From Bacteroidales bacterium UBA1458 (GTDB lineage: Bacteria; Bacteroidota; Bacteroidia; Bacteroidales; VadinHA17): DNA of 20,138 bases. Each line of letters starts with the position of its first letter. Position 1 is the first letter of the stretch. Both the position numbers and the translations under genes were made by a program. Positions 8,526-16,718 of the stretch are shown here, one piece after another. Location: contig DCSU01000033.1 in the NCBI GenBank assembly GCA_002325785.1, positions 14,990-35,127 of the forward strand, read 5' to 3'. The notes below the pieces were generated by a model, which did not search any database, had not been told where the DNA came from, and was given only the letters and a program-made list of their open reading frames with translations.

Positions 8526-11450
8526 TTAGAAACTTGTCCTGATTCCGAATGTGAGTTGCCTTGTCTGTGGAATGGCTCTTTGTACCGCTCCGGTTGAAGT
8601 AAATTCCGGATCCAGGCCTGACCAGTTGGTGAGTGTGTAGAGGTTCCTTATACTCGTATATACCTCAAGCCTGGATAAACCGGCTTTCCCGATTAGTTTA
8701 CTGTCGAACATGTATGCAAGAGTGACGTCCTGAATCCTGAGGAAATCAGTCTTCTCATAGAAGTTCATTCTTCTTACGTTCACTGAGCCATCCGGTACGT
8801 TAGCCGGATATGTTTCTATCTGGTTCTCTGAAGTCCAGAAAACCTTGTCAAGCTGATTCTGCCTGTAAGAGAGAGTCATGGGGGTAAGCAGAAAATTAGG
8901 CCTTGTTTCACCTACCGCACCATTAACAAAGACTGAAAGGGAGAGATTCCCGTAGGAGAAGGTGTTATTCATACCCGCAGTAAACAGTGGCGTCCGCCTG
9001 CCTATTATCTGCTTGTCCTCTTCAGGTGTTATATCACCGTCTTCATTTACATCGATGTATTCAATGAACCCGGCGGTCTTGTCAGTGTCGGTAGATTCAC
9101 CTTCCTGCCAGATGCCGCCAAAGAGGTAATCATAGTTCACATTTACGTCGTTACCGATGAACCATTCGCTTGCTATATCATCTATCGGCTCCCCGTCTTC
9201 ACCATATAGGCCAACGTCAACCAGGACGGTCCTGTTCTGAACGAAACTCAGGTTGGTTGTCCACTTGAATTTGTCACTGTCAATATTGACAGAGGAGATC
9301 TGAAAATCTATGCCATTCCCTTTTGTCTGGCCAACGTTCTCAAGTATTTCACTTGCACCGTTAATTGGCGGTATTGACCTTGAAAGCAACAGATCGAAGG
9401 TGTTGGTCAGATAAAAATCAAATGAACCTGTAATCCTGTCATCCAATATTCCAAAGTCAAACCCGAAGTTGGTGGATGTAGTTGTTTCCCATCCGAGCAA
9501 TGCTGATGCCAGCCTGGAGGGATAAAACCCGAATAGCGGACTGTGATCACCTGACAGGTAGTCAAGGCTCCTGAGGTTTGGAAGGCTTGAATAGGGAGAG
9601 ATTGCCTCATTCCCGTTTTTGCCCCATGATGCCCTTAACTTCAGGTTATTAACAATTTCATTGAACGGCGAATCCTTTACAAAAGATTCATTTGTAATGT
9701 TCCATCCGATGGCAAGTGAAGGAAAAATCCCATATTTTCTGTCAGCACCGAAAGCCGAAAAACCGTCGCGCCTCACGGTGGCAGTCAGGAGATATCTGCT
9801 GTCATAACCGTAGTTGACCCTGAACATCTGTGAGAGATGGTTTGATTTGTCCTGAGCTGCTGAAGGAAGCATAAAACTTGCCTTGTCAGGCTGGTAAAAT
9901 GTCATAACATCACTTGGGAATCCTGTTGCCTCTATACCGTTTGATTCCTGCTTGTACCCCTGTGCTGAATAAAGTCCGGTAAGAAAAAGGTTATGCTTAC
10001 CGAATTGCCTTGTGTAGGAGAGTATGTTTTCAACCAGCCAGTCTACCTGGTAATTGTTGGTGAGCCTCAGCGCGCCGTTGCTGAGAAGACCCTCGTAAGT
10101 ATTGCGACCCTGATAATTCTGTTCAGCCTGTGTCTGGTAGGTATAGCCGGTATTAAGCTTGTAGGCTAATCCTTCAATGGGAAGATTTATGTCGACATAA
10201 TTGTTTGAAACCAGTACATTCTTGTGGTTTACATCCACCTCATTCAGTCCGCTTAACGGGTTCCTTGAATAGCTCGCATCTTCCCATGTGGAAAGACGCA
10301 GTTCTCCTGAATCCGTATATGCCTTCCCCAGCGGGTTCATTGTAAAGGCATCATCGAAATCAGCGGCCCTGCCGCTCCTGTCATAGAATCCGTACTGGGT
10401 GCTGGTACCGATGGTGATGTATTTGTTCACCGTCTGGTCAAAGTTTATTCTCAGCATGATACGACTGAAATCATCGTTTTTCGCAATACCCTTATTTGAG
10501 GTATAGTTACCCGAAATGAAATACCTTGAGTTATTCCCGGAGCCTCTTAATGAAAGGTTATGCTGCTGATTAAATCCGTTTCTGAGAGCAAGGTCAACCC
10601 AGTCCGTTGTTTCATTCTGAGCGTACATCTCCGCCTCGGTTAAGGTATGAACCAGTCCGGCCTCAAGCTTGTATGCACCAAACGTTGGTCCATCCATCAT
10701 CTTTGGAATGTTGATTGCGGATGCAGAGGTGATGCTGGCATCATAGGAGACTAACACTTTCTCTCCGTCCTTGCCTTTCTTTGTTTGTATCAGGATAACC
10801 CCGTTGGCGCCCCTTGCCCCGTAAATAGCCGAAGAGGAGGCATCCTTCAGTATCTCCATTGAAGCGATGTCATTAGGGTTAATTTCAGACCAGTTGCCCG
10901 AGTATGGCACACCGTCCAGTATTATCAGCGGAGCATTTGAGGCAGTAATTGACCGGCTGCCCCTGATGCGGGTGGTTGTTGCCGATCCCTCCGCGTTGGA
11001 ACCGGTGATGCTGATGCTCAGACCGGCTACAGAGCCTTGGAGCGACTGTATCAGGTTCGAACTGGGACGGCTTTCAAGTGTTTCGGGACTGACAGAAGCC
11101 ACCGAACCGGTGACATCACTTTTTTTCTGAACACCGTATCCGACCACAACGACTTCATCAAGCAGTGTCTCCTCCGGGTAAAGGACGATGTTAACGCTCC
11201 CGGTTCCTGCAACGAGGTACTCAACAGCCTTGTAACCGATAAAGGAAAAGGTGAGTGTCTCTCCCTGCTCTGCGTTGATGGAGAACATGCCGGAGGCATC
11301 CGTAAACGTCCCGCGTTGTGTTCCCATGACCTGTACAGTGACACCTGCAAAGGGTTCATCTCTGTCACCATCCGTTACTTTTCCCCTGATCTGGGCGCTT
11401 GCCATGGAACAGAAGAAAAGAAATAATAGAAGTGCAAATGTTTTCTTCAT
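8526..11450 (-). CDS. SusC/RagA-family TonB-dependent outer-membrane transporter
   Basis: The 974-residue protein has a signal peptide (about 1-19, cleavage near ASA-Q), then a carboxypeptidase-regulatory-like beta-sandwich (21-92) and a TonB-box-like segment with EVVVVGYGVQKKS (about 99-111). The plug domain (about 110-225) has LDGVPY and the SusC signature EILKDASSSAIYGARGANGV. A long beta barrel ends in a terminal phenylalanine (FGIRTSF), as expected for barrel assembly. No N-terminal STN signalling domain is present, so it is not expected to act through an ECF sigma/anti-sigma pair. It works with SusD 22 bases downstream to import a large ligand across the outer membrane using TonB. It follows the M14 peptidase gene by 31 bases. 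Shorter SusC proteins of this size are common for peptide-type systems such as RagA; the ligand is not known. Confidence 0.96.
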   Translation of the reverse strand: MKKTFALLLFLFFCSMASAQIRGKVTDGDRDEPFAGVTVQVMGTQRGTFTDASGMFSINAEQGETLTFSFIGYKAVEYLVAGTGSVNIVLYPEETLLDEVVVVGYGVQKKSDVTGSVASVSPETLESRPSSNLIQSLQGSVAGLSISITGSNAEGSATTTRIRGSRSITASNAPLIILDGVPYSGNWSEINPNDIASMEILKDASSSAIYGARGANGVILIQTKKGKDGEKVLVSYDASITSASAINIPKMMDGPTFGAYKLEAGLVHTLTEAEMYAQNETTDWVDLALRNGFNQQHNLSLRGSGNNSRYFISGNYTSNKGIAKNDDFSRIMLRINFDQTVNKYITIGTSTQYGFYDRSGRAADFDDAFTMNPLGKAYTDSGELRLSTWEDASYSRNPLSGLNEVDVNHKNVLVSNNYVDINLPIEGLAYKLNTGYTYQTQAEQNYQGRNTYEGLLSNGALRLTNNYQVDWLVENILSYTRQFGKHNLFLTGLYSAQGYKQESNGIEATGFPSDVMTFYQPDKASFMLPSAAQDKSNHLSQMFRVNYGYDSRYLLTATVRRDGFSAFGADRKYGIFPSLAIGWNITNESFVKDSPFNEIVNNLKLRASWGKNGNEAISPYSSLPNLRSLDYLSGDHSPLFGFYPSRLASALLGWETTTSTNFGFDFGILDDRITGSFDFYLTNTFDLLLSRSIPPINGASEILENVGQTKGNGIDFQISSVNIDSDKFKWTTNLSFVQNRTVLVDVGLYGEDGEPIDDIASEWFIGNDVNVNYDYLFGGIWQEGESTDTDKTAGFIEYIDVNEDGDITPEEDKQIIGRRTPLFTAGMNNTFSYGNLSLSVFVNGAVGETRPNFLLTPMTLSYRQNQLDKVFWTSENQIETYPANVPDGSVNVRRMNFYEKTDFLRIQDVTLAYMFDSKLIGKAGLSRLEVYTSIRNLYTLTNWSGLDPEFTSTGAVQRAIPQTRQLTFGIRTSF

Positions 11451-11481
11451 TTTGATAGTTTTTTAGGTTATAATCTGGTTG

Positions 11482-13026
11482 TCATTTTTTAATAACTCTG
11501 TGATAACTAATGGTATCGCCTAATGATGCCATGGAAATCCTGTACGAGATGAAACCGTTCAATGACTCCGGCTCCATGAGGGATACGGCATAATTGGCAT
11601 TTTTCTGATGCAGATCAACATAGTATGATCCCTTTGGGAAGACCTTCTTCTGATTGAATATTTCTGCTTTTGCTGACACTGTATTTATCTTTTCCCATTC
11701 GGTAACATCTTCCTCATATTCAGTAACTATGAAGCTTTCAACAGTCTGTTTTTTCTTTTTCTTAAGCTGTTCAACCTGCAACCCCAGGAGTGAAAGAATC
11801 TCAATTTCCTTCTTGCAGCTTGCTTCAAGAACATAACCTGCCGGTCGCGGCCGGACGAGCTCCGGGGACAGATTCTCTGCATCCTTTATCTTAAGGTCAA
11901 TAGTCAGAAGTTCTCCCGTTTCGAGGTCAATAAATTTCACGCCGGTATTATAGTACGACGGAGCGTTGAGAACAACAATATCATCACGGGCTGCGATTGT
12001 AGCCTCTCTGGCCTCCGCAACAATGCGCTGCACCTCTTCTTTATGATTAAGCGCACTCTCAAGAAACGCCCTGGCAACAATATATGAACTATGTGTTCTG
12101 CGTGCGAAAGAGGTTCGCCCAAGACCTATTCCCCTTGTTTCCACAAGCATTGAGACTGAATTGGAAAGGGCAAAAGAGGTAGAACTTGAGTGAGGGCTCT
12201 GCGCTCCCTTGTTCAGGATCATTTCCTCCCCGGATACATCTGCCGTAAAATAGAAATTATGAGTATAACCATTCTTCTCCAACGCCTGCTCAGCCTCTGC
12301 CTGGAAGATCTCCTTTGAAGCTCTGCGTAAACCCTCGGGAATATTCAGGTACCCGGAAGGCAGAAAAAGCACATCATAAAAGGCAGAGGCTCCATTTTTG
12401 CCAAGGTCGGAAAACTCTCTTCTCGTCGGTTGGTATTCGTGAAAATCGAATGCAACATCCGCCTGCCAGTCGATATAGGCTTTTTTAATTATTTTGCTTA
12501 CAGGATCGGCAAACTTTGTCTGATCACGGTTAAGGTCATACCCTCCGGCTGATCTTCTGTTCATGGCAATATAACCATCCATATTTGCAACAGGCAAGAT
12601 TGCAATGTCCATATTGTCAAGAAAAGCGGATCCTTCCTCAGTGGTCAGTAACTCATGTGCCAGGAAGAGAAGGGCTTCCCCACCCGCAGGTTCATTGCCA
12701 TGTAACAGGCCCTGCATCCATACTTTTATTTTGCCGGCCGATGAGCCTGAGCCATGCGAAAGATATATCACAGGTATATCACGGCCCAAAGGCGTTGCAC
12801 CAATAATTTCAATACGTGCACCAGTATGTCCGGCAATACTGTCATTAATCCATTTCATGATCTCATCATATGACGCAAACCTGTCATCTGCAATTGAAAG
12901 AGTGGGTGTGTAAAACTGAACCCCGGGATCCGGGAAATATTTCTCTGTAATAAAAGCAGGTTGCTGCGACAGAACAAGTATGGGAACGATTGAAAACAAC
13001 AATAAGAATGCGAACTTCTTTTTCAT
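11482..13026 (-). CDS. Exported M14-family zinc carboxypeptidase
   Basis: This 514-residue protein carries a clear signal peptide (KKKFAFLLLFSIVPILVLS, cleavage around residue 20) and no lipobox, so it is probably periplasmic or secreted. The peptidase domain spans about 50-330. It has the zinc motif HxxE (His109, Glu112 in LLHGNEPAGGE), the third ligand His196 in DFHEYQ, the substrate-binding Asn166-Arg167 pair in DLNRD, and the likely catalytic Glu296 in LVETRG. A C-terminal region (about 345-514) looks beta-rich and ends with the LMEPESLNGFISY segment often seen after M14 domains in this phylum. A lysine run at about 430-436 is odd but in frame. It is the second gene of the operon, 15 bases after a DcuC-like permease and 31 bases before susC. 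Probable role: removing C-terminal residues from imported or extracellular peptides. Confidence 0.92.
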   Translation of the reverse strand: MKKKFAFLLLFSIVPILVLSQQPAFITEKYFPDPGVQFYTPTLSIADDRFASYDEIMKWINDSIAGHTGARIEIIGATPLGRDIPVIYLSHGSGSSAGKIKVWMQGLLHGNEPAGGEALLFLAHELLTTEEGSAFLDNMDIAILPVANMDGYIAMNRRSAGGYDLNRDQTKFADPVSKIIKKAYIDWQADVAFDFHEYQPTRREFSDLGKNGASAFYDVLFLPSGYLNIPEGLRRASKEIFQAEAEQALEKNGYTHNFYFTADVSGEEMILNKGAQSPHSSSTSFALSNSVSMLVETRGIGLGRTSFARRTHSSYIVARAFLESALNHKEEVQRIVAEAREATIAARDDIVVLNAPSYYNTGVKFIDLETGELLTIDLKIKDAENLSPELVRPRPAGYVLEASCKKEIEILSLLGLQVEQLKKKKKQTVESFIVTEYEEDVTEWEKINTVSAKAEIFNQKKVFPKGSYYVDLHQKNANYAVSLMEPESLNGFISYRISMASLGDTISYHRVIKK

Positions 13027-13041
13027 CGGATAAAATCTTTT

Positions 13042-14421
13042 TTATATAAGCAGGTACGATAATGCAACAATCATAAATGCTATTGCCAGGAAGGGAAGAA
13101 TGTTTCTTCTGGCAACATCGAAAGGAGAGACTCCGGCTATTTCGGAAATTGCAATAATTACAATAGCAATTGGGGATGCAGCCCTCCCCAGCCCTGCCGA
13201 AAGCTGTACCGGTACCATCATGTTGATGGCAGAGATGTCAAAGTTTGCAGCGAATTCGGGAACAAAACCGCTGATTGCAGTGAATGATGCAACACCGCTT
13301 CCGGTGATCAGCGAAGCAGCAAAGGTGAAAATGGTCATCAGAATAGTAACGAAAATGGAGTTCAATCCCAGAGTCTGTACAATTGCTGCAAGCATGTCTA
13401 TCAGGCCCAGATTCATCAGGCCAAGCGCAAAAATCTCCGCACAGACAATGAGAACAATCACCGAAGTAAAAGTCCTACCCATACCTATCCAGAATGGAGT
13501 AAATGAAGCAAAAGTCTGCCTCAGTGACATACTCCTGAAAAAGTAGGCTATTGATGAAATAAGCAACGAAACCAGTATCAGAGGGGCAATGTCAACTTTT
13601 ATTCCAAATTGTAAGAGATTGATCGACTCTGAAAAAATGATTGTAAAAATAAGTGGCAGAGTAGGCAGCAAGGCAAAATATAGCGGAGTGGACTTTATCA
13701 ATTCCTGAATATCCGAATGTCTTCCACTTCTGATTACTCCGCCATCATCCTTTCTGTCAAAATACCTGTTGGAAACATAAAGGAGCATCATCATTACAAT
13801 AGTCAGAGGCAGCGTTACCCTCAACTGTCTGCCAAAATAAAACAGGGTGTCTGCCTGGATGGTGCTGGCTGCTACATACGCGTTGTTTGATGTGGGCCCC
13901 ATGTCAAAAACCGTACATGCCGCAATAACAGATACTGCAGTTAATCTGCTCACCCCAAGGCTTATCAGAACCGGATAAATAGTTGTTATGAGCAACAATC
14001 CAAGAGCAACCGCGGAAGGCGTAGCCATGAAGAGTATCTGACCGACCGGAATAATCATTATTGCTGCCAGGTACGGATATTGCTTGAGAATCGACAGCGG
14101 TTGCATAGAAACATAAATCAATGCATCATTGGCCTTGATCTTCTTCATATACTCAACATAACCCCCTATCAGCATGATTAGCAAACCTGTACTGGCAAAC
14201 CTCCCGGTAAAATTGGATATCACAAAACTAAAAAAGTCAAAAAACAACAGACCGCTGCTCTGCTCCAGCTCCAATGGCTTGGCCACACCAAGTAGTGTAG
14301 CCAGAAAGAACATCAGCATACCCATCAATAACAGGGTAACTGACGGATTATACCTCCTGTAAAGCATAAACACGGTCAGGGCTACAAAGTGAATTGCTAT
14401 TATTCCTCCAACATATATCAT
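13042..14421 (-). CDS. DcuC-family permease (copy 2, first gene of the operon)
   Basis: This polytopic inner-membrane carrier has about 459 residues from the ATG at 14421. The open frame extends to a TTG at 14457, but those 12 extra residues (beginning FECTLESNF) are polar, and the paralogue at 5346-6716 starts directly at the equivalent hydrophobic segment, so the ATG is chosen. Shared family blocks include KQYPYLAAIMIIPVGQ, LGLLLITTIYPVLISLG, GPTSNNAY and a late VPVQLSAGLGRAASPIA. Identity with copy 1 looks moderate by eye, indicating an old duplication rather than a recent one; the region after the SPTSNN-like loop differs most, so the two may carry different products. It leads the operon, 15 bases ahead of the M14 gene, and is divergent from the membrane-bound regulator at 14552. 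Confidence 0.87.
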   Translation of the reverse strand: MIYVGGIIAIHFVALTVFMLYRRYNPSVTLLLMGMLMFFLATLLGVAKPLELEQSSGLLFFDFFSFVISNFTGRFASTGLLIMLIGGYVEYMKKIKANDALIYVSMQPLSILKQYPYLAAIMIIPVGQILFMATPSAVALGLLLITTIYPVLISLGVSRLTAVSVIAACTVFDMGPTSNNAYVAASTIQADTLFYFGRQLRVTLPLTIVMMMLLYVSNRYFDRKDDGGVIRSGRHSDIQELIKSTPLYFALLPTLPLIFTIIFSESINLLQFGIKVDIAPLILVSLLISSIAYFFRSMSLRQTFASFTPFWIGMGRTFTSVIVLIVCAEIFALGLMNLGLIDMLAAIVQTLGLNSIFVTILMTIFTFAASLITGSGVASFTAISGFVPEFAANFDISAINMMVPVQLSAGLGRAASPIAIVIIAISEIAGVSPFDVARRNILPFLAIAFMIVALSYLLI

Positions 14422-14439
14422 TGAAGAGAAATTTGATTC

Positions 14440-14465
14440 CAAAGTACACTCAAACAATAAACAAA
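14440..14465 (-). promoter_or_regulatory. Weak candidate promoter for the eight-gene operon
   Basis: Reading the minus strand upstream of the ATG at 14421, a TTTG lies at 14465-14462 and a TACTTTG at 14446-14440, with TATTGTTTG between them at 14459-14451. None is an exact TAnnTTTG, and the spacers are short or off by one, so this is only a candidate location. A start here would place the heptamer repeats at 14468-14497 just upstream of the promoter, as an activator site would be. Confidence 0.25.
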
Positions 14466-14467
14466 TA

Positions 14468-14497
14468 GATTAATGTTATGCTTAATATTTGCTTAAT
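14468..14497 (+). promoter_or_regulatory. Direct heptamer repeats, candidate binding site of the divergent SARP-like regulator
   Basis: GCTTAAT occurs at 14480-14486 and again, identically, at 14491-14497, with a 4-base spacer and therefore an 11-base period. A near copy, GATTAAT, sits at 14468-14474, 12 bases before the first. SARP-type regulators of Streptomyces are known to bind direct heptamer repeats at 11-base (one helical turn) intervals. The repeats lie in the shared intergenic region between the operon and the SARP-like regulator and overlap the -33 element of the regulator's promoter. Binding could activate the operon and repress the regulator. The repeats are seen directly; the protein-site pairing is inference. 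Confidence 0.5.
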
Positions 14498-14516
14498 GCT
14501 ATTTTTTTTAAATTTG
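14488..14516 (+). promoter_or_regulatory. Bacteroidota-type promoter of the membrane-bound regulator
   Basis: A TTTG at 14488-14491 is followed after 17 bases by TAAATTTG at 14509-14516, an exact match to the phylum's -7 consensus TAnnTTTG with an acceptable spacer. Transcription would start near 14521-14524, giving an approximately 30-base leader before the ATG at 14552. An 8-base T run (14502-14509) directly precedes the -7 element. The -33 element overlaps the heptamer repeats, suggesting autoregulation. Confidence 0.6.
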
Positions 14517-14551
14517 AAGACCAATAAGTTAAAAACGATAATCCTGCCCGG

Positions 14552-15964
14552 ATGACCAAACGCCTTTATATACACTGTTTGATTACCTTGATGGTTTTTC
14601 TGTTAAGCAAGGTTGGCTCTGCAGAGAGTATTCCGGCAAAAGATTCCGGGTCGGTTATTCTGAAAGAGAAAATTCACATCAGAATCAGAGCATCTTTTTC
14701 AGGTAATGTTGTCAGCTATCCTTTAATCATATTTGGAGTTTCAACGGGGCAAGGGCAGGTAGTGAATCTGATGGCCGATTACGGATCAAATAAAACCCTT
14801 GTATTTTTTTTGACAGCAGGGGTGACTGTGCATAAGATTACCCCGGGCTACAATTTTAATTCTCAGCCTTGGACCGAGATAACAGCCACAATAAACTCAT
14901 CCCCTGATTTGTTTCAGCTTACTGTTGCTGACACAACCATATCAGTACAAGGACTGGGTTTCAGGCGGGGAGACCGGTATACTGTCTCAGTCTTTCAGGA
15001 AAGCGGGGACACAACAGACAATCGTAATGAGAATGATATGGTTATTAATTCTGTATCTGTATCTGACGGGGCATCGGACAGGATGAATTATACTGAAATC
15101 ATTCTCTTACTGATGCTGGTCGTTGCCGATATAATCTTCTTCGTCATTATACACCTGAGAAACAAATATCTGAAGAGAAAAAACAGACAAGATCAGTCCT
15201 TATCGATAATGATAAGAAATGAAAAGGTATCAGAGAAGGTACAGATGAAAGTCAGTTCTGTCAATATGTTTGGAGGATTTGAGATTTATAATAAAGCCGG
15301 TGAAGAGATTAACGCGCACTTCTCACCCATGCTTAAGGAACTTTTCCTCCTTTTAATATGCAAACAGCCCGAAGAGGGCATCACCTCATCCGCCCTTAAA
15401 GAGATACTCTGGTTCGATAAAAATGAAGAGAGCGCCAGGAATAACAGATCGGTATATTTTGCAAAGCTCAGACAGATACTGGACACACTGGGAGTCTATA
15501 TACTTGCCAACCGTTCAGGAAAATGGACAATTGACTTTGAAGACATATATGTTGATTTTCTGGAGTATAATAAAATTATCAGGCGTGAAACGATAGGGGA
15601 AACGGATGTTTCAAAACTCATCTCAATCATCAGGAAAGGGCCACTTTTACCTGAATGCACTTACAGCTGGCTTGATGAAGTAAAAGCCGGGGTTGCCGAT
15701 TACACCATTACTATCCTCTCAGATTATGCTGACCAGCTGGATAAAAAAATGCACCCCGAATTATTAAATTCAATTGCAGATGCGCTTTTCATGGTAGATC
15801 CGCTAAACGACCTTGCCCTGATGTTTAAATGCAGGTACTACAATGGGATGGGGAAGGTTTTTCTATCCAAACAGCTTTACTCAAATTATCTTAAGGATTA
15901 TAAGAGCACTTACGGAGAAGAATACAATAAATCATACATGGACGTTATTTCAGAACAGTCCTGA
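14552..15964 (+). CDS. Membrane-spanning one-component regulator: periplasmic sensor domain plus SARP-like winged helix
   Basis: This 470-residue protein has a signal peptide or first anchor (about 5-24, ending GSA), and a beta-rich extracytoplasmic region (about 35-172). The latter has a LamG/ConA-like look: WTEITATINSS, then FQLTVADTTISVQGL. One strong membrane span covers about 181-201 and is followed by a basic stretch (LRNKYLKRKNRQ). The cytoplasmic part (about 235-335) resembles an OmpR/SARP winged helix: LKELFLLLICK, ALKEILWFDK and NNRSVYFAKLRQIL are the expected helices. A helical BTAD-like tail runs from about 340 to 470. There is no kinase or receiver domain, so signal and DNA binding sit in one chain, as in ToxR or CadC. 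It is divergent from the peptide operon across 130 bases and is its probable regulator. The ligand and the LamG assignment are uncertain. Confidence 0.8.
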   Translation: MTKRLYIHCLITLMVFLLSKVGSAESIPAKDSGSVILKEKIHIRIRASFSGNVVSYPLIIFGVSTGQGQVVNLMADYGSNKTLVFFLTAGVTVHKITPGYNFNSQPWTEITATINSSPDLFQLTVADTTISVQGLGFRRGDRYTVSVFQESGDTTDNRNENDMVINSVSVSDGASDRMNYTEIILLLMLVVADIIFFVIIHLRNKYLKRKNRQDQSLSIMIRNEKVSEKVQMKVSSVNMFGGFEIYNKAGEEINAHFSPMLKELFLLLICKQPEEGITSSALKEILWFDKNEESARNNRSVYFAKLRQILDTLGVYILANRSGKWTIDFEDIYVDFLEYNKIIRRETIGETDVSKLISIIRKGPLLPECTYSWLDEVKAGVADYTITILSDYADQLDKKMHPELLNSIADALFMVDPLNDLALMFKCRYYNGMGKVFLSKQLYSNYLKDYKSTYGEEYNKSYMDVISEQS

Positions 15965-16651
15965 CCGCTTCTCATACTCCCTGATCAGTTCTTCCCTGCT
16001 GACCGGTTTTCCGTGGCCCGGGAGGAATGTCTCACATCCGGTGTCAATAATCTTCTTCCAGCTTGTCAGGAGCAGTTCCACATCATCGGCAAAAGGGGGG
16101 AAGGGACTACCGGGCATAGTGCCAATGACCGAGTCGCCGGCAAGGGCCACGATATCGTCAATAACCACCGTGGCACCCCCTGGTGAGTGTCCCGGAGTGT
16201 GGATCATGTAACCGTTAATGCCGAAACGGTTCAGGTCAAAGGTTTCTCCGAATACATGATCAGCCTGGCAGGGCTCATACTTAAAAACCGGAGCTACCTT
16301 CTTACCCAGGCTGACCAGTCCACGTGTCAGTGCATGTGTCCCGGCAGGTATCGGTGTCTCTCCCAGAGCCAGCGCTTCACTTTCCGCTTCCTGCACCACA
16401 ACTTCGCAGCCATATTCCCGTGCAAGCCATGCAGCATTGCCTGCATGATCAAAGTGCGTGTGCGTCAGCACAACCGCTTCCGGCACCACCCCTTTTCTGG
16501 CCAGGGCATGTTCTATCCGGCTGCGGTCAAAGGAGATGCCTGTATCAATGAGTATGGTTCTGCTGTTCCGTGTGACTGTATAAATATTGCAACGTGCCGG
16601 TGTAAGCCTAACAACAGAAGTACCTTTTCCTGTATCACGGATATCAATCAT
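15950..16651 (-). CDS. MBL-fold metallohydrolase
   Basis: The 233-residue cytoplasmic protein carries the full metallo-beta-lactamase-fold metal set: HTHFDH (His64, His66, Asp68, His69), His155 in HTPGHSPGG, Asp173 in LAGDSV, and His213 in LPGHGKP. These mark a dinuclear zinc or iron hydrolase of the glyoxalase II/general MBL group. The substrate is not readable from sequence; thioesterase, lactonase and quorum-signal hydrolase are all possible, and a housekeeping role is most likely. Length is normal for the family. Its 3' end overlaps the 3' end of the regulator gene by 15 bases in convergent orientation, so no room is left for a conventional terminator between them. No Shine-Dalgarno or clear promoter element is seen upstream of its ATG. 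Confidence 0.88.
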   Translation of the reverse strand: MIDIRDTGKGTSVVRLTPARCNIYTVTRNSRTILIDTGISFDRSRIEHALARKGVVPEAVVLTHTHFDHAGNAAWLAREYGCEVVVQEAESEALALGETPIPAGTHALTRGLVSLGKKVAPVFKYEPCQADHVFGETFDLNRFGINGYMIHTPGHSPGGATVVIDDIVALAGDSVIGTMPGSPFPPFADDVELLLTSWKKIIDTGCETFLPGHGKPVSREELIREYEKRSGLF

Positions 16652-16684
16652 GACACTAAGGTATGCAATACTTAAAGTCTTCCG

Positions 16685-16718
16685 TTGTTAATATTACGGA
16701 TAAACATTAATAACTTTG
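16685..16718 (+). promoter_or_regulatory. Bacteroidota-type promoter of the PhzF-family gene
   Basis: TTG at 16685-16687 and TAACTTTG at 16711-16718 (exact TAnnTTTG) are separated by 23 bases, within the 17-23 range reported for this phylum. Transcription would begin near 16724, 17-20 bases before the ATG at 16742. This makes the upstream in-frame TTG at 16685 an impossible start on this transcript. Confidence 0.5.
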
